Of a DNA stretch of 64,000 bases, positions 21,456 to 34,643 are shown one piece after another (the first letter of the stretch is position 1; each line of letters opens with the position of its first letter). A program made the translations under genes and the position numbers. Location: assembly GCF_001723175.1 (NCBI RefSeq), contig NC_064651.1, positions 3,472,001 through 3,536,000 of the forward strand, in the 5' to 3' direction. This DNA is from Penicillium oxalicum. Lineage: Eukaryota > Ascomycota > Eurotiomycetes > Eurotiales > Aspergillaceae. Under the pieces are notes generated by a model, which saw only the letters and a program-made list of their open reading frames with translations, had not been told where the DNA came from and made no database searches.

Positions 21456-23950
21456 AGTGTGTAAAGATGAGATCTCGTCAAAGCGAGTCTTTGTATCAAG
21501 TATTATGGCAAAGATCACAGGTCGCAGGGGTGATACTCGTTGAATCTGCAAGCGGGCTTCTAGAATTGCCCGGCTCTGATTGATGGCCCCATCGTGCACA
21601 GAGAAAGCTGTGATGCCGGCAGTAAGCATTTTCTGGGGGCGGGGCAAAAAGAGAGTCACCGTTGCAGCGATAGGGACAGGGCGTTCCGAGCGGCCGATGA
21701 CCAGATCGATCAGTCCTGATTCCTGAGGTAGCGGCGACTGATCGAGGTACTGGCCGTGTAGAATGACCGTGGTGGCCAATTCCGGGTTCAAAGCCTGCGT
21801 TGGCAGGAGCTAACAAAGAATGGGGCAAGCCCGTCAAGTGTGCTCTAGTGCAGACAGTTCTCTTTCCAGGAGACGCCAGAGTCAGGGGCAATTGGAGAAA
21901 CCACGTAGGGGGATGGTGCCGTTGAGGGTCGTTTGGTGGTGTCATTTGAGCGTGGTATGCTGGTCAACCGGCTATATCGTCCGCTGTCAGGCCGTCAGGC
22001 ATACGGAATGCCGGTACATTGGGCGCACATGATTCCAAGAGACCCAAGGATCATGAGGGTGAGAGACTTTCAGCCCAGTCAGACTCCCTCGGCAAGTTTG
22101 GGCATGGAGGCATCCGGCAGACAAAGTACCAGCTGGGTACATGCGGGAAGGTAACAAAAGGCAAGCACTTTGAGGCGGCTGGCCACTGCAGCCTCGCCTT
22201 GAGCAGCAGTACATTCTCAAATCCAACCAGACGGCTTGTCTGTAATGCTGATCTGCATCCCCTCTGGCCGTCTAGCACTCGTGGAATTGGGGCCTGGAGA
22301 CTGGGACAAGAGCCTCGGATCCACAGCCTATTCGGGAAAATTGATGAAGGATTGGCTTCCCCTGCTGATTTCTGGTGATCCGGGTCCGTGTGTCTTGATG
22401 ACGAGAGAGACTTAATGACACGCCATGGAGCGAGTCCTCCACTTGGGAGTTGTGTGTTCGCGGACTGATCGGCCTGGATGGGCGCCTAAAGCGCTTGCCG
22501 GTACCCCGATGCTTTTCTTGTCGACTCTCCTCTCGAGGGACTTGATCCTGCGAGTAAGGCAGGCTGTTTACCGGGAGCATGGGATCAGCCGCATGCGAGA
22601 CGGACACCAACGGAGAGCACAGGGGTTCCCACAGCAGATCCATTCTTTTGCCCACGTAGGCGTTCTTGCCCTTGTGCCGCGAAACTCGTCAGCATGAAGC
22701 CATGCAGACGCGGGTTTTCACGACTTCCAGTGCTTTGGTTCGTACCCAAGTACCGCATACCAGTCAAGTACGAGCCCGGTTGATAATGATCCCGGTAGGT
22801 GATTCTGGCTCGAGAGCATAGTCTGTTTCCCACGGTTCGTCACGCCATGCATTGATGTCCGACGCTGTGACTTTCGGGTGCCCGCCTCATCACTGTCCAC
22901 CATTCCCCTCTTGAGGCCTTCTTCTGTTTTTCATTTCTGTTTAAAAAGTGAATACTCATCACTGTCTCAATTCTGAAACAGAAGAATAGCCTTCTCGCCA
23001 TACTGACACAGGGAGAATGATCCAGGGTGGAGGGAGGCTCGAAGGAACTTTGCATCCGCTGGCTTCGTTACAGATCCGATCTGTTGATTGGCCGAAAACC
23101 CCAATTTATGCCATCTGGGCCGTCTGCGAATGGCTAATTCATAATTTTGGAAATTGAAAAGGAAATGAAGAGTCTGACGATGGGGGTGTTGATGTTTTGG
23201 ATCTTCTTAAAAACTTGTCAGACCGTGCTGATGGGCAACCTGCAGAGGAGCTCTTACCTCCCTCAACAAGAGGGCAGCCATGTCGATGGTGTGATTTGAC
23301 TTTTGCTTTTCCCAGCCACCCAAATTCAAGGCCAGGGCACTTCTTTCGGGAGGGGGAGATAACGGACTCAGACCGGGGGGATAAAAAAGGGTGAAGAGTG
23401 AAGAGTTGCATTCGGAGGGAAGATCGGAAGACGTGAACTTGTTTTTATACGCGGTCTCCAGGCCAGACTGCACAGCTCTCCCCCTACACCATCGGAAAAG
23501 CCTGTAATTGCAGCCATGCAAAGTCCGTTAGGCACCATTTTCGCACCTTTCTTGACCTTCAGGAAAATGAAAGAGGGGGCCACGTAGTCTCAAATGTGAA
23601 GATCATGGAGAGGAGTAGCCACCGGCAGGCGGAAGTCCGAGTGGACGAGGTCAGACTCAACTCGTTCCGCGCAGACTTTCGCTCTCGGAGCGGGGCCCAC
23701 GAGGTCCAAGAGACGAATTGGAGGATAAGAACAGGAAAAAGCTGCAGCCGAGACTCGGAAATTGGGAAAATTCTCGTCATTCAGAGGTGGGAAGTGGGAG
23801 GGGGTGAGTTTCGAGTGTCTTGGGTCCTCCAATGGCTCTCCTCCAACGCCGCTCATCCTTGCCTTTCCACCCACGCCTCCTCATCACAATTGAGCGATGT
23901 CAAAGGAGAAGATGAACTTTCCGTCGGAGGGATGACTCCCCGCTGATGGC

Positions 23951-23957
23951 TATAAAA
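23951..23957 (+). promoter_or_regulatory. TATA box upstream of KXD1
   Basis: TATAAAA followed by a C run lies 264 bases upstream of the KXD1 start codon, with a CT-rich stretch downstream (about 23985-24060) typical of fungal transcription start regions. It is the best core promoter candidate for this gene, implying a leader of roughly 200 bases. Confidence 0.5.
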
Positions 23958-24214
23958 CCCCCCCATCTGGACCCTGGGGTCATGATGTTCTCCTTCGTCC
24001 CTACTCATCACTAACACTTGATACCCTTTGCCCTCCAGGTCCAGATATTCGCACTGCTCTGCATCATCTTGAAAGCACTCGACTCTTCAGACTTCGAACA
24101 AACCTTTCATCAAGACGAATCCACTCTCCGGCTGGTTGCGAGAGAAGGATTACTGTCCATTGACAACGCCTTCAATATTCATTGAACATCCAACTGTGTC
24201 ACTGCCCTATCAAA

Positions 24215-25137
24215 ATGGCCACTCAACGTCATTACTATCAGCCCAGCACTTATTCCACAAACTTACCATCCAAAACGCCAGTGTCGACAAGCTTCTATCC
24301 GATCTCGAGGGTTCCTGGCTCGCCACCCGAGTACTCAGATGCCAGTACTACCGCAGGCAGTCGTAGCTCCGGGGGTCTTACTTTCAGCTCCGCTGGTCGC
24401 AGTGTAGACTATGATTCGAGCTCGGCATCATATTCCGGCGTGGATGTTGTCGATATCCTGAGTGAACGCATGCAAACTGCATTTGATCCCACTCCATTGG
24501 ACAAGGGTCTTGTGAAACAGGCGCAAACGTGAGACCAAACCCCCTCCCTCCTCCAGAATTGTATGGAGTCCGCCGAGTGGCAGCAACCCCATCCTTGTCA
24601 CAATGGAAAACTGCACTCCGAACGGAAAGAAACCTGGGTTGTTGTTTTTTGGCGAGCAAGCAAAATGCTGATGATCAGCGTCCCCCTCCCGCAGTTCCGG
24701 TCATTTGAATGCAAAGCAGCGCGAGCTGCTCGAATTGCAAGCCTTAGCTCAACGTCGGCTGAAGGGCGTGCGCGCAAGCTTCGCAGAAGGAGTCAAGACT
24801 GCACGAGAGACCAAGAGAGATCTAGAGTGGACGCAAAAGCGTGTCAGGTACGTTCAGAGACAAGATTCCCTCGCGAACCTTCTGTCCCCTTGGATCGATG
24901 GTCGTTCCTTAGTTCCGCCCCGCTCCGCGCAGGGGTCAGTCTGCTCCGCTCCGCTAGGAGAGCGCTTGGCACGTGCGTCCGGGGGGAGGATCGACCACGC
25001 ATGAACGCACTGCATGCGAGATCTGAACGGAGGCTGACGACTTTTGTGCCAATAGCACGCTGAAGAGCAAGGCTGAAAAGGCCCACCCGGATGAGTACCG
25101 CCGTGCCACGAAGAAGTACACCTACGATGAGTACTGA
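24215..25137 (+). CDS. KXD1: KxDL-motif protein KXD1 (BLOC-1-related subunit)
   Basis: Three exons, 24215..24528, 24695..24847 and 25056..25137, encode 182 aa. The introns (166 and 208 bp) are long for this locus but have good borders (GTGAGA...CAG, GTACGT...TAG), and both junctions restore a conserved frame. The N-terminal 85 residues are Ser/Tyr/Pro-rich and disordered. From about residue 85 the protein is helical: DILSERMQTAFDPTPLDKGL, then LNAKQRELLELQALAQRRLK and a C-terminal helix ending KSKAEKAHPDEYRRA. This matches the fungal KXD1 family, a coiled-coil subunit of a BLOC-1-like complex acting in endosome to vacuole traffic. ATG 24215 (MATQRHYYQP) fits the family N-terminus; an in-frame ATG at 24182 is less likely. 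A TATA box precedes it. I recognise the family from general knowledge, with high but not complete certainty. Confidence 0.85.
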
Positions 25138-26274
25138 TCCGGTGAAGAGTGGTTGCTATACCTTTCCGGACAGGATGTCTCTGGCTGGGAGCGATGGCTG
25201 CTAGTGGGTGGTAAAGATGCGGTCTGAAAACTGGGCCGATGAAGGTCCAAACTGATAAAGCTATCCGGGATTCTTTCGGAATGATTGGGCGTAATGGGGC
25301 TGCTGGTAAGCTTATGATGTGTATAGTTCTTCAAGGGCGTAATTGTTTGGGTGGCTATTGCCTGTACAACCGAGATGTTACCCTCATGGACATCTTCTGT
25401 CGCGTTTTAGGAGATTTTTCTCAAAAATGAATCATGAAATAATGGAAATACAAATTAAATGTAGAGATTTCCTCTTAAGTGCCTCCTCATTTACTGTCTG
25501 CGGGGATGTCGTGTAATGCGCTTGCGCTGGTGGTGAATCCTGCCCAAGTCTGGAAGCGTAGGGCTGATCCGCTCAGCAGTCAACCTGCATATTCAACTGT
25601 ACCCAAGTTCCATCAGGCTAGTGGCAGTCGTCTCGTGACACAATGTCGTCAAGTCACGAGACGTGAATGACATTGAGTGGCTGGTCCAACGACACCTACT
25701 ACCACTATCACTACTACTGCTGCGTAGTGGCATGTGATGAGTGATCAGTTCTTGCGTGCCTGGATATATGCGGGTCTACATTCCAAATGGTGTCGGTAGA
25801 CTCTCAAGTTGACTGGCAGAAAAGATGGAATGTTTTCCCGTTTTAAAAAGTAATGCTACCCCCTGACTTTTGAACGCGTGCAGTTTGGGCAGGACCCCTG
25901 ACGCGTGGGCGAGGCCAGGAGAGTGACAATTTGCACGATCCACGAATCACTGAACCTTCGACGGCTCTGGATTGTCCCCATGGTTGAAATAACACTGCAT
26001 AAGCTCCGTCATATCGGGCTGAGTTAGTTTCGCAGTGGAAGGTATCAGGGGCGCAGATCTTCATCACTAAGCTATGAGACAGTGGATGATCTATGGCCCA
26101 AGCCATCCAGATTGAGCAATGCATCAAGCTAAATTTGTTTTCTCAAAATTCGCCAGACCATATATCATAAAGTCGGCAAGAAAGCGGCAGGAATGGTCTG
26201 GAAACTACCTACAGACCGGGAAAACATCGTTGATGGAGAAAATAAGAAGATAGAGATTGCTATAGATCGTTACT
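25138..26274. other. Intergenic, convergent KXD1 and SEC18 3' ends
   Basis: This 1.1 kb stretch should contain both 3' untranslated regions. AT-rich sequence at 25420-25480 (AATAATGGAAATACAAATTAAATG) could include the KXD1 poly(A) site. A perfect 11 bp inverted repeat lies at 25629-25663, and a CTA/CTG-rich tract at 25697-25730. No gene is supported. Confidence 0.6.
25629..25663. repeat. Inverted repeat able to form a hairpin
   Basis: CGTCTCGTGAC at 25629-25639 is matched by its exact reverse complement GTCACGAGACG at 25653-25663, with a 13-base loop. It lies between the convergent 3' ends of KXD1 and SEC18, so an RNA hairpin in either 3' region or a protein-binding palindrome are both possible. 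Confidence 0.8.
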
Positions 26275-28907
26275 CTAGGCAAAGGTCTGTTCCTCCTGAA
26301 TGGCTCGGTTGATCACACGCACAAATCGGCCCACCTTGTCAACGTCTTGCTTCGCAGTCTCGATGCCGAGGAGGACCTTCTTGATACCAACACTGAGCCG
26401 ACTATCATCAGCCAGACCACCAACACCCTCAAGGGCTCGAGAAATCTCTTGTTCATCAAATGCGCCTGATTTCTCCATCACGAATCGCAACTCCTCAAAT
26501 GATAGAACATTCGGCACCAGGATATCGGAATTGAAAGAATTGAAAACATCCAGCTGCTTCATGAGGGCACGCTCGGTGGTTGTGGCTAGAATCAACAGGC
26601 GACGGCCTTGGGTCGGTGGCTTCCGGAGGAAGACCATCAGAGCCTGGAGAACATTGTTGCTAAACCGAGGACCGATAGGTACCCAATCGATAATACGCTC
26701 GATATTGTCAACGACCACGATACTCGTGCGACTCTTGTAGGCACTGTCGAAGATGCGGCTGATGTGGGAGATTTTGGCCGCCTCGTTAAAGCCAACCATG
26801 TCCTCGGGGCTGATCAACTTGATGAAAGGGAAGCCGGAATCGATGGCCATACGCGCGGCCAATGCGGTCTTTCCACTGCCCGGAGGGCCATGAAGCAACA
26901 CAGAGAACAGAGGAGTAGCCTCAGCCACCCCGACTTGCTTCACAAACAGTTCACCCTCACGCAGGATTTCATTAATAGTGTTTGAATAGTGAATGACGCC
27001 GTATTGGATCCGACTTGACAGCTCCTCTTCGGAGACACCGAAAGCAGGCTTGACTTCGTCAAGAGCGTGGTGGAAATCGGACCGGTTGACCTTCATGTTC
27101 ACAACATCTTCGTTCACACCAGCCATAGTTCCGACCTTGACGTGCCGCGAGAAGGCGAAGGAGGATGCGGATTTCACCAATCCGGCAATTTCAGCACCGG
27201 AGAAGTTCTTCGTCAACTGAGCGAGCTCTTCCAAATCCACATCAGTATCCATCACATTGTTGGTGCGCATCTTTTCGGTATGAATCTTCAGGATCTGGCT
27301 TCGACCCTTCTCATCCGGAAGTGAGATCTCCATGTGCACCTCCAGACGGCCGGGACGAAGCAAGGCCTCGTCAATCATGTCTTTACGATTGGTCATACCA
27401 ATCAGCAGAATGTTGTTGAGTTGGTCCACGCCGTCCAATTTGGACAGGAGCTGGTTCACCACACTGTCTCCAACGCCTGTGCCACCACCTGCGCCACTTC
27501 CACGCTGCTTGCATACAGCGTCCAGTTCGTCGAAAATGATAATGTGTAGACCACTCTCATCCCCCTTTTCTTTGTACTCCTTCTCAGCGTCGGCAAACAT
27601 CTTTCTGATGTTCTCTTCGGACTGACCGACATACTTGTTCAGGACTTCTGGACCATTGATGATCTTGGGTTCCCGTGCGTTGAGCATTTTTCCAATTTGA
27701 CGGGCGATCAATGTTTTTCCAGTACCTGGCGGTCCGTAGAGAAGAAGACCTTTGACGTGCTGGATGCCCAATTTCTCAACGAGTCCAGGAGGGAAAATTC
27801 GTGATGCGAAGGCACGACGGAAGATCGTGCTGAACTCGGCGTCAAGACCACCGATACCCATATCTTCGAATTTGAACCCAGGCTGGATAATGGAATTCGC
27901 CGCCGGTCGGCGGTTGGAGGGCTTCACATTGATCCCAGTTTGAGCGTCCTTGAAAAAGTTCAACTGAGTGTGTCGAGTGATAATTCCTCGGGCCGTAGGA
28001 CTCGTCTCAATGTCCCCAGATGTCAAGTCAACCTTCTCCGAAGTCAAATCCACTCTTTGGACGGTCTTGACGAGCAGAAGGAGCGGTATACTCTTGTGGT
28101 CCATCAAAATCCGTTGGCCAGGAGCGAAGATTTGGTTTTCGAAATTCTGTTCCAGTCAGAAACACACCCCTCTAGCTAGTAGCTTCACATGTAGACTGAC
28201 CCTGATGACTGCACTTGTAAGTTCTTCTTGGTCATACGGAATTTCGGTCCGCTTTTTGGTGGACGCGAAGCTGACCTCAATGTCCGCGGATCCCAGGTAA
28301 GCCTGGCCTCCCTGGCTGAAAGGATCATATATCTGCACTTTCACAGCGTCACGCATGCCCACACCTGCCCATGTTCTTTGCGGATCCGACATGCTCATGA
28401 AGCCAGGAGGGAAGCCCTCGAGGGGCCGACCAGAGAGGACATAGAGGTCGTTGATCAATAGGGTAATATCGGCGCCATCTCGCGAGGGTGGGATATCCTG
28501 AGGTGATACCGCGACGCTAAAGATGTCAGCATAGTCCCAGTAAAGATACTTGCACACACTCACAGATTCCCAAAGGTGAAGTTATCGTTTGGACTCTTGC
28601 TGGGATGGAGCGTCCATGTCTGACCTCCAACTGCGCCGCCACCTGGCCGTCCTGCAACAGACGGCCGTGCCGGCATCTGCTGTGGTGGTCCCCCATATGA
28701 GCTTATTTCGTTATATGCGTCAGTCATGGATACATCGTTGTCGTGGGCCCAACTGGTCCTGGAGGTTGGGGCGAGGCCGTAGCTGTCGCAATCATACCGT
28801 GGGGGTGCTTGGTTGGGAGTTGAATAGCCCTGTTGTGAAGGGCGCCCACCATCAGGCCTACTTCCGAAAGGATTTGGCACAGAAGGGCTATTGTTCCGAT
28901 TGAACAT
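26275..28907 (-). CDS. sec18: Vesicular-fusion ATPase Sec18 (NSF)
   Basis: Three exons, 28907..28564, 28516..28201 and 28146..26275, give 843 aa; the introns are 47 bp (GTGAGT...TAG) and 54 bp (GTCAGT...CAG). ATG 28907 (MFNRNN) is the first in-frame ATG. After a Gly/Pro-rich leader of about 95 residues comes the NSF N domain (VAVSPQDIPPSRDG, FSQGGQAYLGS, FENQIFAPGQ). The D1 AAA module has GPPGTGKT, IIIFDELDAV and the second-region-of-homology arginines (LLRPGRLEVHM). The D2 module has GPPGSGKT and VVVDNIERIIDW, where the Walker B acidic pair is DN, in keeping with the weakly hydrolysing D2 ring of NSF. Sec18 disassembles cis-SNARE complexes with alpha-SNAP (Sec17) throughout the secretory and endocytic pathways and is essential in yeast. 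It converges with KXD1. The gene looks intact and the identification is firm. Confidence 0.97.
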
Positions 28908-29247
28908 TCTGAATAATTGGGCTGTCAAATTGTCCACGAGGGCAGACTCGAGACTCTTGTCGGAGGAGCTTCGTCACCGCAAGTGGGAACAGCGTGGGCA
29001 GTGGGGCGTTATCGATAAGGCCAGCAAACAGCTTCCGCCTCGGGCAAAAGAGCCCAACGGATGCCCTAGGCTTAAGGCAGGAAATATGGTGCCTGCCTTT
29101 AGCCCCTTCTTCCGCGGAGATTGAATAGGTGACTAACTAGGGATTGCGTCGGTACTATAATGGAAGTCATGAAAATAAAGAAGAAAGAGGCAGTAAGATG
29201 AAGCGACCAGTATCACCACTCAACTATATTGTATGATTGTGAGCTCT
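28908..29247. other. Intergenic, SEC18 promoter
   Basis: This 340-base gap lies between the stop of the CIR_N protein and the Sec18 start, both minus strand. It must hold the Sec18 promoter and the 3' region of the upstream gene (an A-rich tract at 29165-29200). No further feature is evident. Confidence 0.5.
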
Positions 29248-30381
29248 CTAAGATTCCGTACGCTGTGAATGTCTATGATCTCTACGAGTTCTTCCAGTAT
29301 GATGTGAGCGGCTCGAGGAGCGATGCCGCCGTCGATGGGAACGATCTCGACTTCCGTGTCGGTGCCGGACTTCGTGATGCTTTCCGGACCTGCTCTCTCT
29401 CCCGGATGCGGAACGGTTCACCGCAGTCTTGTCAAGGCTGAATCCCTCTAGACTTTCCTCTGAACGAGCGCGGTCTCTTCGTCGGTGCCTTGATCGATGG
29501 CGTTCTTCAGCGTCCAGTGCTTTCAACTCTGCTCGTTTTTCCTCATTCCACCTTTTGCGTTCCTGCTCGGTGGCTTTCAATTGTTGAACGCCTCGTTTCA
29601 TAGCCGCGAGGGGGTCGTTGGAGCTCAAGCGCGCCTGCTCTCTTTCTTTGCGCCGAGGATCTTCATTTCCCCAAACATCTTTCTCTGGCATCGAACCCGG
29701 AGCCGTCACGTCCTGCCCGGAAGAGGAATACCAGGGACGGCGACCAATGTCTTCCTTGAAGCCAGCGGCATTGGCAAAGCGCATCGTATACTGGTCTTCA
29801 TAGCGCTTTTTCTTGTCCGCAGCCTCGGCTTCAGCTTCAGCATTTCTCTCTACCCTCCGATTATCGATTTCTGAGGGGAAAAGGTTGATATGGCCGGTCT
29901 TATCCAGCAACGGCGTTTCGGTATCCTTCCCACCGTGTCGAGGCACAAGGGCGAGTCTATCTCTCGCATTTCTGGCGTCAATGGCACGCTCTTGAGCTAC
30001 CCTGATATCCCGATCCGTATCATCCTCTCCCGCGAGCCGTCGCCTCTTGCGTGGCTGCGCTGCGTTGTCGGCAGGCCTCCCTCCGGAGCCGAGGCTGGAT
30101 GATATGCCGATTTGCGACCGAGGAGGCAAAGCAGGAGGAGGAGGCGAGCAGGAACCTTCGCCTCGTAATATCCGAATGCGCCGTTCAGCATCAATTTCCT
30201 GCATACGACGCTCAGCCTCCTCTTCGTGGGCTTTGGCCCGTGCCTCATCTCGCTTTACACGCTCGATGTTGTCCGGATTGTAGACATTCCATGATTTCTT
30301 TCCGAGAAGGTGTCTGTGACAGGTATCAGTGTCCTTATTCTTTAATCGTATGACATGATTATTGAGAACTCACAGCGGCAT
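29248..30381 (-). CDS. CIR_N-domain protein, LENG1-like, RS/KR-rich tail
   Basis: Exon 1 is tiny, 30381..30374 (eight bases: ATG CCG CT), spliced across a 60 bp intron (GTGAGT...CAG, 30314-30373) to 30313..29248, giving 357 aa. The junction creates MPLHLLGKKSWNVYNPDNIERV, the typical start of CIR_N proteins, which strongly supports the micro-exon. The CIR_N region (residues 1-45) continues in a charged helix rich in Arg/Glu. Further on are a nuclear-localisation-like PRKRRR, a Lys/Glu-rich middle, and a C-terminus of RS/RH dipeptides (about 265-357). LENG1-like and other CIR_N proteins associate with splicing or transcription factors; a nuclear role in pre-mRNA processing is likely but inferred. 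Neighbours are Sec18 and PRMT3, same strand. The composition of the tail would make it a plausible arginine-methylation substrate, though nothing links it to the adjacent methyltransferase. Confidence 0.85.
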
Positions 30382-30953
30382 TGTGGCGTGATTGTTCAAG
30401 AAGAATTAAATGACATGCTTGCTTGCCTGGCGGAGGTGGCAGCTCAGCTTATCGATAAGTCCTCAGCTGTCCCGTCCGGGCAGGACCGCCTACTTCATGC
30501 GAAGCAAAAGTTGATTAACATGGGCCTACACGTATATAAGCCACAAGGAGGCAGTCTTTGATATCTGATGCATGACATAAGGTGACTGAGATAAGAGTAT
30601 GACTCTGCGATCTATCATGGAACGACAAAAAACTTAGGCTCAGTCTTAAATGTGAACGATGAATTTTACTCATGGCACAACTAGAGTGACCCACCCCAAC
30701 CTTGTGATGAAATAGATACTCCATCCCAAGCTCTGAGCCTATGTGGCCACAGTGCGCCAAATAGTAGTCTCCTATAAGCTGGCATGAGATTCGCAATAGA
30801 TTCTTCATATGGGATGACACAAAATGAGGAGCAAATGATGGATTGTAGAAAGCGACCCACTTTTTTTTGATATCCGGGGAATGGATATCCCGGATACCAG
30901 GTTCGATATATAAAAACTCGTAAGGTATCAAAAACCTGGAGGAGAGTCGCCTT
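30382..30953. other. Intergenic, PRMT3 3' region and CIR_N promoter
   Basis: This stretch of 572 bases separates the PRMT3 stop codon from the CIR_N start (both minus). Near 30870-30897 an imperfect inverted repeat (TATCCGGG...CCCGGATA with a short loop) falls within about 80 bases downstream of the PRMT3 stop and may be part of its 3' untranslated region. No gene is seen. Confidence 0.5.
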
Positions 30954-32856
<1,903 letters not shown>

Positions 32857-33131
32857 TTCGAGTCTTTGATTTCAATGCCCGGAGACGAAGGGTGGTCGCA
32901 AAAGATACAACGAAGCCCGCTAAGTTTTGGCGGGGCATGAAATTGACCGATAAAAAGAAAAAAAAATCCGTTATCGCTGATTGCGGCCTTAGGCAAGCCG
33001 TTGCCCCGCTCCCGTTTGTTTATTACCTTACAAGGCGATCCGATCCATTGCTACATCATCCTCGGCAGACTATCGTCGCATCATTAAGCCGTCTAACGCT
33101 TCACAGGTCCAGCGGCCCTCTTTTGCCGGCA
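32857..33131. promoter_or_regulatory. Bidirectional promoter, PRMT3 / hymA
   Basis: Only 275 bases separate the divergent start codons, so both promoters must lie here or overlap the genes. The stretch includes an A-rich tract (AAAAAGAAAAAAAAATCCG near 32955-32973) that may exclude nucleosomes. No TATA box is obvious. Confidence 0.6.
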
Positions 33132-34643
33132 ATGTCATTCTTCTTCAACCGTGGCCGGTCGCGACAGCCTGCAGATGTGGTTCGCTCGACGAAAGAGTTA
33201 TTGCTAAGGATACAAGAAGCGCCCAGCAACCCCAAGGTCGAGAACCATTCAGCGTCGATCAGGCAGGCGATAAATGCTGACTCTTCGCCAGGCCGACGAG
33301 GAGCTCGCAAAGCAGCTAGCACAGATGAAAATTATTGTTCAAGGAACTCAAGGTGGGTTATGTGCCTCCTTACTTCATGATCTTCTCTTCAGGGCACTCT
33401 CTGGGCTTCTCCCGCTGTCTGCGTGAGTCGAGAATAGTTCCATGACCATCTTTTGCTAACAAGATTCTGTTCCGCCAGAAATTACAACGTCTCCCGACCA
33501 AGTACATGCACTCGTCCAAGCAACCTTACAAGAGGATTTACTCTTTGACCTCTCACGAACTATTCACCTCCTTCCATTTGAGGCCCGCAAAGATACCCAA
33601 ACGATATTCTCTCATATTCTACGCTTCCGGCCAGCGGCATACGCACCCGACAAAGATCCACCGGTGATCTCATATATTGTGCACAACCGACCCGAAGTTC
33701 TCGTTGAATTGTGTCGAGGCTATAACCAAAGCCAGAGTGCCATGCCCTGCGGGGTTATCCTGCGGGAGGCTTTGAAGTTCGACGTGGTTACCGCAGTGAT
33801 CCTCTACGACCAGTCGAATGAGGGAGAGCCTGCAGTCCGACTGTCAGAACTCAAGCCCAATCTCCCACAGAGTGGTAATGGGGTGTTCTGGAATTTCTTC
33901 CATTGGATTGACAAGAGCAATTTCGAAGTCAGCGCCGATGCATTCACAACGTTTCGGGTATGGTATAACATCTTTCCCCCCGGCGACAGAAAGACTACGG
34001 GAGGAGAATCAACTCATGCAAATTCCCGCAGGAAATCCTCACACGCCACAAAAGTCTGGTGACTGCCTATCTTGCGACCAATTTCGACTTATTTTTCGGC
34101 AAATTCAACAACATTCTCATCCAATCAGACTCCTATGTCACTAAACGCCAGAGTATCAAATTACTGGGTGAGATCTTGTTGGACCGGGCCAATTACAACG
34201 TCATGATGGCCTACGTTGAGAGTGGAGACAATCTCAAGCTGTGTATGAAACTCTTGCGTGATGACCGCAAGATGGTGCAGTACGAGGGATTCCATGTTTT
34301 CAAGGTATCGTCGCCGCAGTGCCCCCTCAGTACCATTCTACGAGCGCATGTCTGTTCTTGTTGGTAGGCGGCATTGAGTACAGGTTTGCTAAGCCAACTG
34401 TCATAGGTGTTTGTCGCCAACCCAAACAAATCCATGGCCGTCCAGCGGATACTCATCAACAATCGGGACCGACTGTTGAGGTTTCTGCCCAAATTCCTTG
34501 AAGATCGAACGGATGACGATCAATTCACTGATGAGAAGAGTTTCTTGGTCCGCCAAATTGAACTTTTGCCGAGGGAGCCTGTTGATCCAGGCCGCCCCTC
34601 CCGGGAAGCCCACCCTGGGCACAATACTGCTGCGGCAGTCTGA
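33132..34643 (+). CDS. hymA: HymA / Mo25-like scaffold protein
   Basis: Five exons, 33132..33236, 33292..33352, 33479..33957, 34032..34304 and 34407..34643, give 384 aa. Introns are 55, 126, 74 and 102 bp; the first has an unusual donor, GTCGAG. The protein starts MSFFFNRGRSRQPADVVRS and is a helical-repeat protein over its length, with family stretches such as PFEARKDTQTIFSHILRF, YNQSQSAMPCG, KFDVVTAVILYDQS, SADAFTTFREILTRHK, KLLGEILLDRANYNVMM and MVQYEGFHVFKVFVANP. These identify the Mo25/CAB39 family. HymA is needed for conidiophore development in Aspergillus nidulans; Hym1 in yeast belongs to the RAM network and activates an Ste20/GCK kinase (Kic1) upstream of the NDR kinase Cbk1, controlling polarity and cell separation. 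The gene is intact and shares a promoter region with the PRMT3 gene. Confidence 0.95.

Larger units (their letters stand above)
19319..24214. other. Intergenic region without a convincing gene
   Basis: This 4.9 kb stretch begins with a T-rich 3' region of the PAS kinase (to about 20100) and ends with the KXD1 promoter. It contains a GAA microsatellite at 20711-20750 and a G17 run at 21439-21455. Short reading frames on both strands resemble chance frames: no domain motif, no consistent splice structure. No gene or mobile element is supported. Confidence 0.55.

Noticed and set aside
21750..21830. GGTTCAAAGCC resembling a tRNA B box
   Set aside because: The flanking bases do not pair as a T stem and no A box or acceptor stem is found at the right distance.
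23596..23946. 116-codon frame upstream of KXD1
   Set aside because: It has no recognisable motif, and it ends just before the TATA box of KXD1.
29680..29710. Minus-strand GGTTCGATGCC resembling a tRNA B box
   Set aside because: It lies inside the CIR_N coding sequence, and the neighbouring bases cannot form the T stem.
33400..33432. Possible mini-exon between hymA exons 2 and 3 (flanked by TTCAG and GTGAGT)
   Set aside because: Direct joining of 33352 to 33479 gives GTQE followed by ITTSPDQVHALV, which fits the family without extra residues.
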